Origin: Marmoricola sp. Leaf446
GTDB taxonomy: Bacteria > Actinomycetota > Actinomycetes > Propionibacteriales > Nocardioidaceae
Direction: 5' to 3'
Length of the DNA stretch: 64,000 bases
Assembly: GCF_001424755.1 (NCBI RefSeq)
Contig: NZ_LMRF01000006.1
Span: 629,015 to 693,014 of the forward strand
In this document: in pieces, positions 6,998 to 15,247 of the stretch
How positions within the stretch are numbered: position 1 is the stretch's first letter
Layout: each line of letters opens with the position of its first letter
Notes under the pieces: generated by a model
Database searches by the model: none
What the model was told of the DNA's origin: nothing
Seen by the model: the letters and a program-made list of their open reading frames with translations, nothing else
Made by a program: the position numbers and the translations under genes

Positions 6998-8503
6998 CTA
7001 CGCGCCGGCGGGGTCCTCGGGCACCCCGCCCGGCTGGGGCAGCACCACCCGGAAGGTGCTGCCGCGACCCACCTCGCTCTCGACGCTGACCGTGCCCGCG
7101 TGGGCGGCGACGATCGAGCTGACGATGTCGAGGCCGAGACCGGTGCCGGCGATGTGCTGCTCCCGCGCCGCATCGCCGCGGAAGAACCGGCCGAAGACCA
7201 GGTCCACCTCGTGCGACGGGATGCCCATCCCGGTGTCGCGGACCTCGATCTCGACCGCACCCGCGACCTGGCGGAGCAGGACGCCGACGGCTCCGCCCAC
7301 GTCGCTGTACTTCACGGCGTTGGACAGCAGGTTGTCGACCACCTGACGGACCTGCTGCTCGTCCACGAGGGCCGTGACCCCGGTCGGGGCGTCGAGCGCG
7401 ACGTCGACGCCCCGCTCGGCCGCGGCGGGTCGGACCGACTCGACCGCCTCGTCCAGCACCGCGGCCAGGTCGCTCCACGCCCGCTGCGGCACCAGCCGGT
7501 CCTCCCCCACCTGGCCGACGAGGAGCAGGTCGGAGAGCAGCGACTCGAGCCGCTCGGCGTTGCGGCGTACGACGTGCAGCTGGGCCAGCACGTCGGTCGG
7601 CAGGTCGTCGTGGTCGCACAGCAGCTCGAGGTAACCGAGCACCGAGGTGATCGGCGTACGCAGCTCGTGGGAGACCGAGGAGACGAACTCGTCCTGGACC
7701 TGCACCGCGCGCAGCAGCTCGGTGACCTCCTGGTAGGCCAGGGCAGCGCCGAGCCGCTCGCCGTCGGGACCGCGCACCTGCCGGGCCGAGGTGGAGAACG
7801 CGGCGCGGGTGCGGGGGTCGCGACCGACCCAGTAGGTGAAGTCGGAGAACTCCTCCCCCGCGACCGCCCGGGACGACGGCATCTCCTCCGCGGTCAGCAG
7901 GGTCTCGCCGTCGAGGTGGTAGACGTGGCCCAGCTGGCCGGCCTGTCCCGCGTGCCCGTCCGGGAACGGCAGGTCCATGGTCTCCCGGTGGCGGCGGTTC
8001 ATCCGCTCGTAGCGACCGTCGCGCCCGATCAGCAGCAGGCCGACGCTCACCGCCTCGAAGATCGCCTCCAGCGTCTGGTGCTCGCGCTGCAGCTCGGCCC
8101 GGGCGGCCTCCAGGCGCGCCTCCCGCTCGCGCTGCTCGGTCACGTCGAGGATCTGCGCGATCAGGTGGAGCGGGTGCCCGTCGCCGTCGCGCACCAGCGC
8201 GACCGACAGGTCGCCCCACACGGCGTGGCCCTCGGCGTGGACGTAGCGCTTGAGCATCCGGAAGGAGTCGATCTCACCCGAGCTGGCCCGGGCGAAGACC
8301 AGGCGGTCGGCCTCGGCCCCGTCCGGGTGGCTGACGTCCTGGAACCCGCGCCGAGTCAACGTGGTCGCGTCGTAGCCGAGCATGTCGCAGAAGGCGCGGT
8401 TGACCATGAGCAGCCGGCCGTCGAGGGCGACGAGGTTCATCCCGATGGGCGAGTGCTCGAGCGTCAGGCGCCACAGGTGGGCGCCGTCCAGCGACTCGTC
8501 CAC
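6998..8503 (-). CDS. Cytoplasmic PAS-domain sensor histidine kinase (orphan)
   Basis: The protein has 501 aa and no membrane segment. PAS1 covers about residues 10-125 ('[30 protein letters not shown]', ending in a PAC '[17 protein letters not shown]'), and a second PAS-like domain covers about 140-260. HisKA carries the phospho-acceptor at His279 in '[18 protein letters not shown]'. The HATPase domain has N ('[11 protein letters not shown]'), G1 ('DTGMGI') and G2 ('GTGLGL') boxes. No response regulator gene is adjacent. Its kinase core resembles those at 40768 and 48109. The input signal is unknown; PAS1 resembles light, redox or ligand PAS domains, but no cofactor residue can be assigned. 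Confidence 0.92.
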   Translation of the reverse strand: MDESLDGAHLWRLTLEHSPIGMNLVALDGRLLMVNRAFCDMLGYDATTLTRRGFQDVSHPDGAEADRLVFARASSGEIDSFRMLKRYVHAEGHAVWGDLSVALVRDGDGHPLHLIAQILDVTEQREREARLEAARAELQREHQTLEAIFEAVSVGLLLIGRDGRYERMNRRHRETMDLPFPDGHAGQAGQLGHVYHLDGETLLTAEEMPSSRAVAGEEFSDFTYWVGRDPRTRAAFSTSARQVRGPDGERLGAALAYQEVTELLRAVQVQDEFVSSVSHELRTPITSVLGYLELLCDHDDLPTDVLAQLHVVRRNAERLESLLSDLLLVGQVGEDRLVPQRAWSDLAAVLDEAVESVRPAAAERGVDVALDAPTGVTALVDEQQVRQVVDNLLSNAVKYSDVGGAVGVLLRQVAGAVEIEVRDTGMGIPSHEVDLVFGRFFRGDAAREQHIAGTGLGLDIVSSIVAAHAGTVSVESEVGRGSTFRVVLPQPGGVPEDPAGA

Positions 8504-8625
8504 GACGCCTCCCCGAGCCGGCGGCAGGGGACGCCCCGACGGAACGCCCCGACGTGGCAGCCAATCACGCCCTCCGGGCCCGCGCCAGGACCCCGTGGCC
8601 CGTGACCCGCGGTCGGTGCCCGGTC

Positions 8626-8631
8626 TACCCT
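8626..8631 (+). promoter_or_regulatory. Candidate -10 element of the DUF2200 gene
   Basis: TACCCT ends 6 bases before ATG 8638 and no ribosome binding site is visible, so the transcript is probably leaderless. Confidence 0.45.
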
Positions 8632-8637
8632 CCGGGC

Positions 8638-8982
8638 ATGGGCCACCGGATCTTCACCACCAGCGTCGCGTCGGTCTACCCGCACTACCTCGCCAAGGTG
8701 GAGAAGAAGGGGCGCACCCGGGCCGAGCTCGACGAGGTCGTCGGCTGGCTCACCGGCTTCGACGCGCCCACGCTGCAGCACCACCTCGAGGCCGGCACCA
8801 CCTTCGAGGACTTCTTCGCCGCGGCCTCGCTCCACCCGCACGTCTCGCTCATCACCGGGTCGGTCTGCGGGGTCAAGGTGCAGGAGGTCGAGGACCCGCT
8901 GATGCGGCGGATCCGCTACCTCGACAAGCTGGTCGACGAGCTCGCGAAGGGCAAGCCGATGGAGAAGGTGCTCCGGGCCTGA
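8638..8982 (+). CDS. DUF2200 family protein
   Basis: The protein has 114 aa. '[39 protein letters not shown]' and '[28 protein letters not shown]' are characteristic of DUF2200 (COG4898), a small soluble conserved family of unknown biochemical function. ATG 8638 is preferred over in-frame upstream codons because it gives the usual family N-terminus and is preceded by a -10-like hexamer at the leaderless distance. It converges on the LLM oxidoreductase gene with 6 bases between the stops. Confidence 0.9.
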   Translation: MGHRIFTTSVASVYPHYLAKVEKKGRTRAELDEVVGWLTGFDAPTLQHHLEAGTTFEDFFAAASLHPHVSLITGSVCGVKVQEVEDPLMRRIRYLDKLVDELAKGKPMEKVLRA

Positions 8983-8988
8983 GCGCCC

Positions 8989-10008
8989 TCAGCGCCAGCC
9001 CAGCTCCGGGGCGACGTGGCGCACGACGCTGTCGAGCAGGTGCGCGTTGTAGTCGACGCCGAGCTGGTTGGGGATCGTCAGCAGCAGCGTGTCCGCGGCC
9101 GCGATCGCCTCGTCCTCGGCCAGCTCCCTCACCAGCTGGTCGACCTCACCGGCGTACGTCTTGCCGAACCGGGCCGTGCCGCCGTCGATGAACCCGACCT
9201 GGTCCTCGCTGCCCCGCTGCGCACCGAAGTACGCCCGGTCGGTCGCGTCGACGATCGGGAAGATGCTGCGGCTGACCGAGACCCGCGGCTCGCGCTGGTG
9301 GCCGGCCGTCTTCCACGCCTCGCGGAACAGGTGGATCTGCTCGGCCTGGAGCTGGTGGAACGGCACCCCCGAGTCCTCGGTGAGCAGCGTCGAGCTCATC
9401 AGGTTCATGCCCTGCTCCCCAGCCCAGACGGCGGTCTTGCGGGTACCGGCACCCCACCAGATCCGGTCGCGCAGGCCGGGCGACTGCGGCTCGATACCGA
9501 GCAGCCCGGGCGGGTTGGGGAACATCGGTCGCGGGTGGGGCTGGGCGAACCGAGCGCCCTCGATCGCCTGGAGGAACACCCGTGTGTGCTCACGCGCCAT
9601 GCCGGCGTGGTCGTTGCCCTCGCCCGGGTCGTAGCCGAAGTACTTGAAGCCGTCGACCACCTGCTCCGGTGATCCGCGGCTGACGCCGAGCTGCAGCCGG
9701 CCGCCGGCGATCAGGTCGGCGGCCCCGGCGTCCTCGGCCATGTAGAGCGGGTTCTCGTAGCGCATGTCGATCACGCCGGTGCCCAGCTCGATCCGGCTGG
9801 TCCTGGCGCCGGCCGCGGCGAGCAGGGGGAACGGTGAGGCGAGCTGCCGGGCGAAGTGGTGCACCCGGAAGTAGGCGCCGTCGGCGCCCAGCTCCTCGGC
9901 CGCGACCGCGAGCTCGATCGACTGCAGCAGCACGTCGGAGGCCGAGCGCACCTGCGAGTGCGCCGACGGGTTCCAGTGGCCGAACGACAGGAAGCCGATG
10001 TTCTTCAT
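8989..10008 (-). CDS. LLM-class flavin-dependent oxidoreductase
   Basis: The protein has 339 aa, the usual length for a luciferase-like monooxygenase. The N-terminus is 'MKNIGFLSFGHWNPS', followed by 'ELAVAAEELGADGAYFRVHHFARQLASPFPLLAAAGARTSRIELGTGVIDMRYENPLYMAEDAGAADLIAGGRLQLGVSRGSP', which is the F420/FMN-binding TIM-barrel pattern. It probably oxidises a small organic substrate using reduced flavin (FMN or F420). The substrate is unknown. It is monocistronic and divergent from the azlCD pair 68 bases away. Confidence 0.9.
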   Translation of the reverse strand: MKNIGFLSFGHWNPSAHSQVRSASDVLLQSIELAVAAEELGADGAYFRVHHFARQLASPFPLLAAAGARTSRIELGTGVIDMRYENPLYMAEDAGAADLIAGGRLQLGVSRGSPEQVVDGFKYFGYDPGEGNDHAGMAREHTRVFLQAIEGARFAQPHPRPMFPNPPGLLGIEPQSPGLRDRIWWGAGTRKTAVWAGEQGMNLMSSTLLTEDSGVPFHQLQAEQIHLFREAWKTAGHQREPRVSVSRSIFPIVDATDRAYFGAQRGSEDQVGFIDGGTARFGKTYAGEVDQLVRELAEDEAIAAADTLLLTIPNQLGVDYNAHLLDSVVRHVAPELGWR

Positions 10009-10064
10009 GTCGGGCAGAACCCCGCCCCGGCCCGCCTTCTTCCCGGCTGCCGGTCAGGGCTTCC

Positions 10065-10070
10065 TACACT
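10065..10070 (+). promoter_or_regulatory. Candidate -10 element of azlC
   Basis: TACACT ends 6 bases before GTG 10077, and no ribosome binding site is present. Confidence 0.5.
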
Positions 10071-10076
10071 GCGGAC

Positions 10077-10760
10077 GTGGCGGAGGCGAGGGACGCGGGG
10101 GCGCGCGAGGCGTTCCGTCGCGGCGTGCGGCTGGGGGTCCCGTTCGCGGTGGTCGGCTTCCTGCTCAGCCTCTCGTTCGCCGTCCTGGCCCGTCAGGCCG
10201 GCTTCAGCGTCACCCAGGCGGTCGTCACCTCGGCGGTCGTGTTCGCCGGCTCCGCTCAGTTCGCGATGCTGTCGGTGGTCACCGTCGGTGGCGGCATCCC
10301 CGCCGCGCTGACCGCGGCGAGCCTGATGAACACGCGCTTCCTGGCCATGGGCGTCGCGCTGGCGCCGTCATTGCCGGGCGGCCCGTGGAAGCGGGCGGCG
10401 CAGGGCCAGACCGTCGTCGACTCCTCGTGGGCGCTGGCCAACCGCGGCGACGGCACCTTCGACCGGTGGCTGCTGTTCGGCACGACCCTCCCGCAGTACC
10501 TCACCTGGACACTGGGCTCGGTCGTCGGCGCGGTCTTCGGGCAGGCCCTGGGTGACACGCACCGGCTCGGCCTCGACGCGATCTACCCGGTGTTCTTCCT
10601 GTCGCTGCTGATCGCCGAGCTGAGGGACCGGACGTCCCGCTGGGCGGCGGCGGGCGGCGGTCTCCTCGCCCTCGCGCTGGTGCCGATCAGTCCTCCGGGC
10701 ATCCCGATCCTGGCCGCCAGCGCCGTGGCGCTGATCGGTCTCGTGAGGAGACCGGCATGA
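10077..10760 (+). CDS. azlC: AzlC-type branched-chain amino acid exporter, large subunit
   Basis: The protein has 227 aa and about 7 hydrophobic segments. Family motifs are visible: 'GVRLGVPFAVVGFLLSLSFAVLARQAGFSVTQAVVTSAVVFAGSAQFAML' and 'TAASLMNTRFLAMGVALAPSLPGGPWKRAAQGQTVVDSSWALA'. AzlC with AzlD forms a two-component inner-membrane exporter for branched-chain amino acids or analogues. The GTG start is chosen from the -10 hexamer 6 bases upstream and from the family N-terminus. Upstream in-frame codons lie inside the divergent gene. The stop overlaps the azlD start (ATGA), so the pair is translationally coupled. Confidence 0.9.
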   Translation: MAEARDAGAREAFRRGVRLGVPFAVVGFLLSLSFAVLARQAGFSVTQAVVTSAVVFAGSAQFAMLSVVTVGGGIPAALTAASLMNTRFLAMGVALAPSLPGGPWKRAAQGQTVVDSSWALANRGDGTFDRWLLFGTTLPQYLTWTLGSVVGAVFGQALGDTHRLGLDAIYPVFFLSLLIAELRDRTSRWAAAGGGLLALALVPISPPGIPILAASAVALIGLVRRPA

Positions 10761-11074
10761 CGCTGACCTCCACCCAGGTCTGGGTCCTCATCCTCGGCTG
10801 CGCCGCGCTGACGGTCCTCATCAAGGCCTTCGGCCCGGTGCTCCTCGGCGGCCGGGAGCTGCCGCCGTGGTTCACCCGCGTGATCGTGCTGATGGCGCCG
10901 ACGCTCCTGTGCGCGCTCGTCGTCACCTCGGTGCTCGCCAGCGGGCGCTCGTGGTCGGTGGGTGCCCACACCGTCGGCGTCGCCGTCGCCGGCGTGATGC
11001 TCTGGCGACGCTGCTCGCTCGTGCTGTGCGTCGTCGTCGCGGTCGTCGTGACCGCCGGGCTGCGGGCGATCTGA
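10757..11074 (+). CDS. azlD: AzlD-type branched-chain amino acid exporter, small subunit
   Basis: The protein has 105 aa and four hydrophobic segments ('VLILGCAALTVLIKAFGPVLLGGRELPPWFTRVIVLMAPTLLCALVV'), typical of AzlD. It starts inside the last codons of azlC and is the partner subunit. It is convergent with the small monooxygenase gene, 15 bases apart. Confidence 0.9.
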   Translation: MTLTSTQVWVLILGCAALTVLIKAFGPVLLGGRELPPWFTRVIVLMAPTLLCALVVTSVLASGRSWSVGAHTVGVAVAGVMLWRRCSLVLCVVVAVVVTAGLRAI

Positions 11075-11089
11075 GGTCCGGCGTACGGC

Positions 11090-11410
11090 TCAGAACTCCG
11101 ACATCTTGTCCCAGCCGTCACGGTCCGCGGCGTCGATGTACATGATGTCCGGGCGCTCGGCGATGTACTGCTTGGCGTCGCCGTCCACCCCGTTCTGGAA
11201 GTGGTCGGTGTTGACGTGGGCCTCGCCGGCCGCCTTGTCGGTGAAGGCCTCGATCGTCAGGATCGTGTCGGGGTCGTCGACGCTGCGGTAGTGCTCGTAG
11301 AACAGGTTGCCGGGCTCGGCGCGGGTCGCGTCGGTGTAGGCCTGGCTCGCCGCGAGGTAGGCCTCCGCGGTGCCGGGCTTGAGCTTCTTCTTCACGGTGA
11401 TGTAGATCAA
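11090..11410 (-). CDS. ABM-fold quinol monooxygenase-like protein
   Basis: The protein has 106 aa, a single dimeric alpha/beta-barrel (ABM) domain: 'YITVKKKLKPGTAEAYLAASQAYTDATRAEPGNLFYEHYRSVDDPDTILTIEAFTDKAAGEAHVNTDHFQ'. The 'EPGN..YE' and 'AFTDKAA...H..T.HF' pattern is that of YgiN-like putative quinol monooxygenases. TTG 11410 is the start, supported by AGGAGA 7 bases upstream. The substrate is unknown. Confidence 0.85.
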   Translation of the reverse strand: MIYITVKKKLKPGTAEAYLAASQAYTDATRAEPGNLFYEHYRSVDDPDTILTIEAFTDKAAGEAHVNTDHFQNGVDGDAKQYIAERPDIMYIDAADRDGWDKMSEF

Positions 11411-11488
11411 GGCGTTCTCCTGGGTCGGGTACGACGGGCCGGGGTGCCGGCTCCGGCTCGCACTCTCGCAGGTCGGACCGACGGACGG

Positions 11489-13216
11489 TCAGGCCCCGTC
11501 CTCGGTCAGCGTCGTGGTCGGGAGCCAGTCGGCCCCGAGGAGCCGGGCGAGGTCGGCCAGTCCGGTGGTGTCGCCGCCGACGGTGTCGGAGGCGGCGGCG
11601 ATCCGCTCGACCATCACCTTGCCGACCTGCTCCTCGACCGTGCCCTCGGCGTAGGCCACGTGCCACGGCGAGACCTGGTGGTCGCGGTGGGTGCGGCCGG
11701 TCACCTGCCGCCCCGCGATCCCCGAGAACCGTGGCTGGTGGAAGACGCCGACCCGAGGCTCGGTGCTGGCCCGCCGACCGTCGGGGAGGGCCTCACCGGC
11801 GTGCAGGCTGATCGACGCGACCGTGGTGAACACGCAGACCCTCGCTCGCCCGGTCTGGAACCGCAGCCGCTCGACCTCGGGGTCGAACCGGTCGCGGCCG
11901 TAGATCGTGGCCACGTCGATGCCCGAGTCGCGCAGCCGGTCGGCGATCGGGTCGGCCGCGGTGGCGACGAACTCCACCGAGCACGCCACCTGGCGCTCGG
12001 CCTGGACCTGCTGGGCGATCCAGGCGACCGTCGAGTCGACCCGGAGCAGCCCGGCCTTCTGACGGAAGCGCAGCAGCGCGGACCGGCCCTTCGCGATGCT
12101 GCGGCCACGCCGCGCGATCTCCATCTCGCGGCAGAACTCGCCCCACTCGGCGTCGTACGCGCTGCGCTCCGTCGGCGTCAGCGCCACCGGCATCCCGGAG
12201 ATCGGCACCGGGCCCCACGGCGCGGCGCGGTGCAGCATCGCCGGGGGACGGTCGTCGGCCAGCCAGCCGCGCACCAGCTTCAGGTCCGCGGCGCGCCGCC
12301 CGGCGTCGGTGGTCCAGGTCGCGCCGTGACGACCCTGCTCGACCCCGACGCCGTGGCGCTCGAGCGCGGCGGCGAACACCTCGGCCGGTCGGGACGCCGA
12401 GGTCCACTCGCGCACCGGCTCGTCGTGGACCTGCCCGTAGGCGGGGGCGAGGTAGGGCAGCTCCAGCGGCGTGTGTCCGGGGGTCGCGGTAGTCGCGATG
12501 ACGAACGGCGCCGTCTCGTGCGATCGTCCGTGCCCCGAGACCCGCGCCCAGTGCTTCCACCGCTTCGTCGTCGTACGCCGCAGCGCGTGGGCCTCGTCGG
12601 CGATGATCACGTCCCAGTCGTGGCCCGTGACCTTCTCGAGCCGGTCCCAGGTGATCACCACCCACTCCAGGCCGGCGTCGCCCAGCGCCTCGATGGTGCG
12701 GCACCAGTGGCCGATGGTGATCGCGGCGGGCCGGTCCGCCACGACGAGCACCCGTCGCGCACCCCGGAGGTCGCCGACCGCCGTCGCCCCGAGGACCGCG
12801 GAGATCGTCTTGCCCACGCCCGGCTCGTCGGCCAGCAGGAACTGACGTCCGCCCGCCGCGGCTCGTGCCGCGATCGCGTCGGCCGCCTCGTACTGGTTCT
12901 GCCGTGGCTCGAGCACGCCCGTCGGCTCGGGGACGGGCGTCGGGCCGTCGGCGTTGAGGGTGTTCTCGACGAACCGCCCGAGGGTGTGCGGGCCCGGCGC
13001 GTACGGCGCGAGGTGCGCCGGGAGGGCGCGGCCGACGTGGAGATGGGTCCTGACCGCCGGGTGCCACGTGGCCCCCTCGACCTGGGTGCCGTAGGGGACG
13101 TCGAGCACCCACAGCCGTTCGCCCGGTCCGGCGACCGGCAGCGCCCGGTCGCGCGTGCCGGTCCGGCGTGGTGACGCGGTGCGGCGACGGGCCGGGGGCG
13201 GACGTCGACCGGGCAT
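11489..13216 (-). CDS. Orphan SNF2/DEAD-like helicase, phage-like
   Basis: The protein has 575 aa. The first ~60 residues include 'LWVLDVPYGTQVEGATWHPAVRTHLHVGRALP', reminiscent of the small N-terminal module that often precedes SNF2 helicases in actinophages. The helicase core follows: Q-motif-like 'PRQNQYEAAD', Walker A 'ADEPGVGKTISA', 'DVIIADEAH' (DEAH, motif II), 'IATTATPGHTPLELPYL' (motif III), then a C-terminal RecA domain with 'TTVASISLHAG' and arginine-finger motif 'GRQVTGRTHRDHQ'. It probably remodels DNA or protein-DNA complexes. No methylase, nuclease or phage structural gene is adjacent. The gene lies 9 bases after the hydrolase gene, so they may be co-transcribed. Confidence 0.82.
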   Translation of the reverse strand: MPGRRPPPARRRTASPRRTGTRDRALPVAGPGERLWVLDVPYGTQVEGATWHPAVRTHLHVGRALPAHLAPYAPGPHTLGRFVENTLNADGPTPVPEPTGVLEPRQNQYEAADAIAARAAAGGRQFLLADEPGVGKTISAVLGATAVGDLRGARRVLVVADRPAAITIGHWCRTIEALGDAGLEWVVITWDRLEKVTGHDWDVIIADEAHALRRTTTKRWKHWARVSGHGRSHETAPFVIATTATPGHTPLELPYLAPAYGQVHDEPVREWTSASRPAEVFAAALERHGVGVEQGRHGATWTTDAGRRAADLKLVRGWLADDRPPAMLHRAAPWGPVPISGMPVALTPTERSAYDAEWGEFCREMEIARRGRSIAKGRSALLRFRQKAGLLRVDSTVAWIAQQVQAERQVACSVEFVATAADPIADRLRDSGIDVATIYGRDRFDPEVERLRFQTGRARVCVFTTVASISLHAGEALPDGRRASTEPRVGVFHQPRFSGIAGRQVTGRTHRDHQVSPWHVAYAEGTVEEQVGKVMVERIAAASDTVGGDTTGLADLARLLGADWLPTTTLTEDGA

Positions 13217-13225
13217 CCCAGGACG

Positions 13226-14134
13226 CTATCCGGGAAGCCCCTTGCGCGCGGGTCGCCTCGCCCACCCGTGGCGGGGCCGCGCCTGGGCCGGGACGTCCGC
13301 GACGAACGCCCGCAGCACCCGGGCGAACCGGTCCGGGGCGTCGAGGTGGGGGAAGTGCCCGGCGCCCTCGAACAGCTCGACCCGACAGTCCGGCACCGCC
13401 TGCTGGGCGGCGACGGCGTGCGCGGCCGGGATCATGTGGTCCCGGGTGCCCCACACGATCAGCGTCGGGACCGGCAGCGCGCCCTCGAGGTGGTCGTGGG
13501 CGGAGATGCTCTGGCCGCCGACGTCGATGACGGCGCGGGTTGTGGACAGGAACGCGGCCCTGCTCTCGCGGTCGCCGAGGGTGCTGAAGCCGCGCCAGAC
13601 GGCGGCCACGTCGGCGCCGGGCTTCCAGCCGATCCGCTGGGCCCCGCGGCCGAGAGCCTCGAGGCGGGACAGCACCGGTGCGGAGGCGACGACGCCGAGC
13701 ACCTGCGCCGCGCCGGGCAGGGTCGCCGCGCGGAGCACCAGGTTGACCTCGCGACCCAGTCCCCCGCTCGAGACCAGGACCAGGCGCTCGACCCGCTCGG
13801 GGAAGAGGTAGAAGAACTGCATCGCGATGCCGCCGCCCAGCGAGTGGCCCACCAGCGTCACCCGGTCGACGCCGAGGCGGTCGAGCAGGTCGCGCAGGGT
13901 CGCGGCGTGGGAGCTCAGCGAGTAGTCGCCGGACGGCTTGGCCGAGTCGCCGTGGCCGAACAGGTCGGGCAGCAGCACCCGGTGGTCGTCGTCCATCCGG
14001 TCGACGAGGTGCTCCCACTGGCGCTGCGAGCCCAGGATCCCGTGGATGAACAGCACGACAGGGCCGGTGCCGCTGTCGACGTAGGACAGGTCGTGGCCGT
14101 GGAGCCGGACCGTGCTGGGGGTCATGCGGGGCAT
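13226..14134 (-). CDS. Alpha/beta-fold hydrolase
   Basis: The protein has 302 aa. Oxyanion-hole 'VLFIHGILGSQRQWE', nucleophile elbow 'LVGHSLGGGIAMQF' (Ser), acid 'LIVWGTRDHMIP' (Asp) and catalytic His in 'FEGAGHFPHLDAPDRF' are all present, so it should be active. The substrate is unknown; it resembles haloalkane dehalogenase/esterase-type members. There is no signal peptide. ATG 14134 or 14125 could be the start. Confidence 0.88.
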   Translation of the reverse strand: MPRMTPSTVRLHGHDLSYVDSGTGPVVLFIHGILGSQRQWEHLVDRMDDDHRVLLPDLFGHGDSAKPSGDYSLSSHAATLRDLLDRLGVDRVTLVGHSLGGGIAMQFFYLFPERVERLVLVSSGGLGREVNLVLRAATLPGAAQVLGVVASAPVLSRLEALGRGAQRIGWKPGADVAAVWRGFSTLGDRESRAAFLSTTRAVIDVGGQSISAHDHLEGALPVPTLIVWGTRDHMIPAAHAVAAQQAVPDCRVELFEGAGHFPHLDAPDRFARVLRAFVADVPAQARPRHGWARRPARKGLPG

Positions 14135-14297
14135 GTGGATCGTCCCTCGGGTGGTCGTCGGCCGGGGTCCCCACGCTAGCCCCCGTCGTCGGGGGCTGGT
14201 GCGGCGCGGCGTTCGGGCGCACAGTGGAGCGACGGTCTCGGGATCTGACCTGGACAGGCCTGCGGCCTGCGGTCGACCCGAGGAGAGGAGTCCCGCG

Positions 14298-14618
14298 ATG
14301 GGACGCACCGAGGACATCCGACACGTGCAGTCCCACCTGCAGGACCTGTTCGAGACGCTGCCGGCCGGCCAGGCCGACGTCCTGGAGGCGGTGGTCACCG
14401 GGACGCCGCTGCAGGTCCGCGACGACGACCAGCGACCCACCATCGCCGAGGAGACCTCGATCATCATCGTCGGGGGACGTGGACGGCGCTGGATGGTCCT
14501 CGACGTGGACCGCGTGCTGGCCGAGCTCGACCCGCAGCCGCTGCCCCCGGAGCCAGACCCGCGGCGGGAGGGTCAACGTGGGGAACGCGGGTCGGTGCCG
14601 ACCAGGCCCGACTCGTAG
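14298..14618 (+). CDS. Hypothetical protein (106 aa)
   Basis: ATG 14298 is preceded by AGGAGAGGAG, a very strong ribosome binding site, which makes this frame credible. The protein is soluble and acidic ('MGRTEDIRHVQSHLQDLFETLPAGQADVLEAVVTGTPLQ...TSIIIVGGRGRRWMVLDVDRVLAELD') with a disordered tail. I do not recognise the family. The last 46 bases overlap the 3' end of the convergent response-regulator gene, so transcripts will be antisense there. Confidence 0.65.
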   Translation: MGRTEDIRHVQSHLQDLFETLPAGQADVLEAVVTGTPLQVRDDDQRPTIAEETSIIIVGGRGRRWMVLDVDRVLAELDPQPLPPEPDPRREGQRGERGSVPTRPDS

Positions 14619-15247
14619 GCGAGGACCACCGCCTGCACACGGGTCTGCAGCCCGAGCTTGGCCAAGATGTGCGAGACGTGGGTCTTCACGGTGGCCTCGG
14701 TGATGTCCAGGCGCGCGGCGATGGCCGCGTTGCCGGAACCCGAGGCCAGCTCGAGCAGCAGGGTCTCCTCCCGCGGCGTCAGGCGACGCCGCAGCTCGGT
14801 CCCGGCCCGGGTCCGGGCCGCGAACCGGCCGACCAGACGCAGGGTCAGCCGGGCGTCGAAGAGGGCCACGCCCTCGACCGCCCCGCGGACCGCGGCCAGC
14901 AGCCGCTCCTCCGGGGCGTCCTTGAGCAGGAACCCGCAGGCGCCCGCCTGCACCGCCTCGTAGACGTAGCGGTCGAGATCGAACGCGGTCAGCACCACGA
15001 CGGCCGGCGGCGACGGCAACGCGCGCAGCCGGCGCGTGGCCTCGATGCCGTCGCAGCGCGGCATCCGCACGTCCACGAGGGCCACGTCCGGGCGCGTCGC
15101 CCGAGCGACCTCGACCGCCTCGACGCCGTCCGCGGCCTCCCCCACCACCTCCACGTCGGGGGCCGAGGAGAGGATGCCGCTCAGCCCGAGACGGACCAGC
15201 CGTTCGTCGTCGACCACCAGCAGCCGGAGTCCCGGCGAGCCGCTCAC
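14573..15247 (-). CDS. NarL/FixJ-type response regulator
   Basis: The protein has 224 aa. The receiver domain has the acidic pocket 'LVVDDE', phospho-acceptor Asp59 ('ALVDVRMP'), Thr ('VLTAF') and Lys ('LLKDA'). The C-terminal LuxR-type HTH is 'LTPREETLLLELASGSGNAAIAARLDITEATVKTHVSHILAKLGLQTRVQAVVLAYESGL'. The GTG start overlaps the kinase stop (GTGA), so the pair is coupled and transcribed from the kinase promoter. It most likely controls the divergent membrane-protein gene or itself, as DesK/NarL-type pairs often do. Confidence 0.93.
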   Translation of the reverse strand: MSGSPGLRLLVVDDERLVRLGLSGILSSAPDVEVVGEAADGVEAVEVARATRPDVALVDVRMPRCDGIEATRRLRALPSPPAVVVLTAFDLDRYVYEAVQAGACGFLLKDAPEERLLAAVRGAVEGVALFDARLTLRLVGRFAARTRAGTELRRRLTPREETLLLELASGSGNAAIAARLDITEATVKTHVSHILAKLGLQTRVQAVVLAYESGLVGTDPRSPR

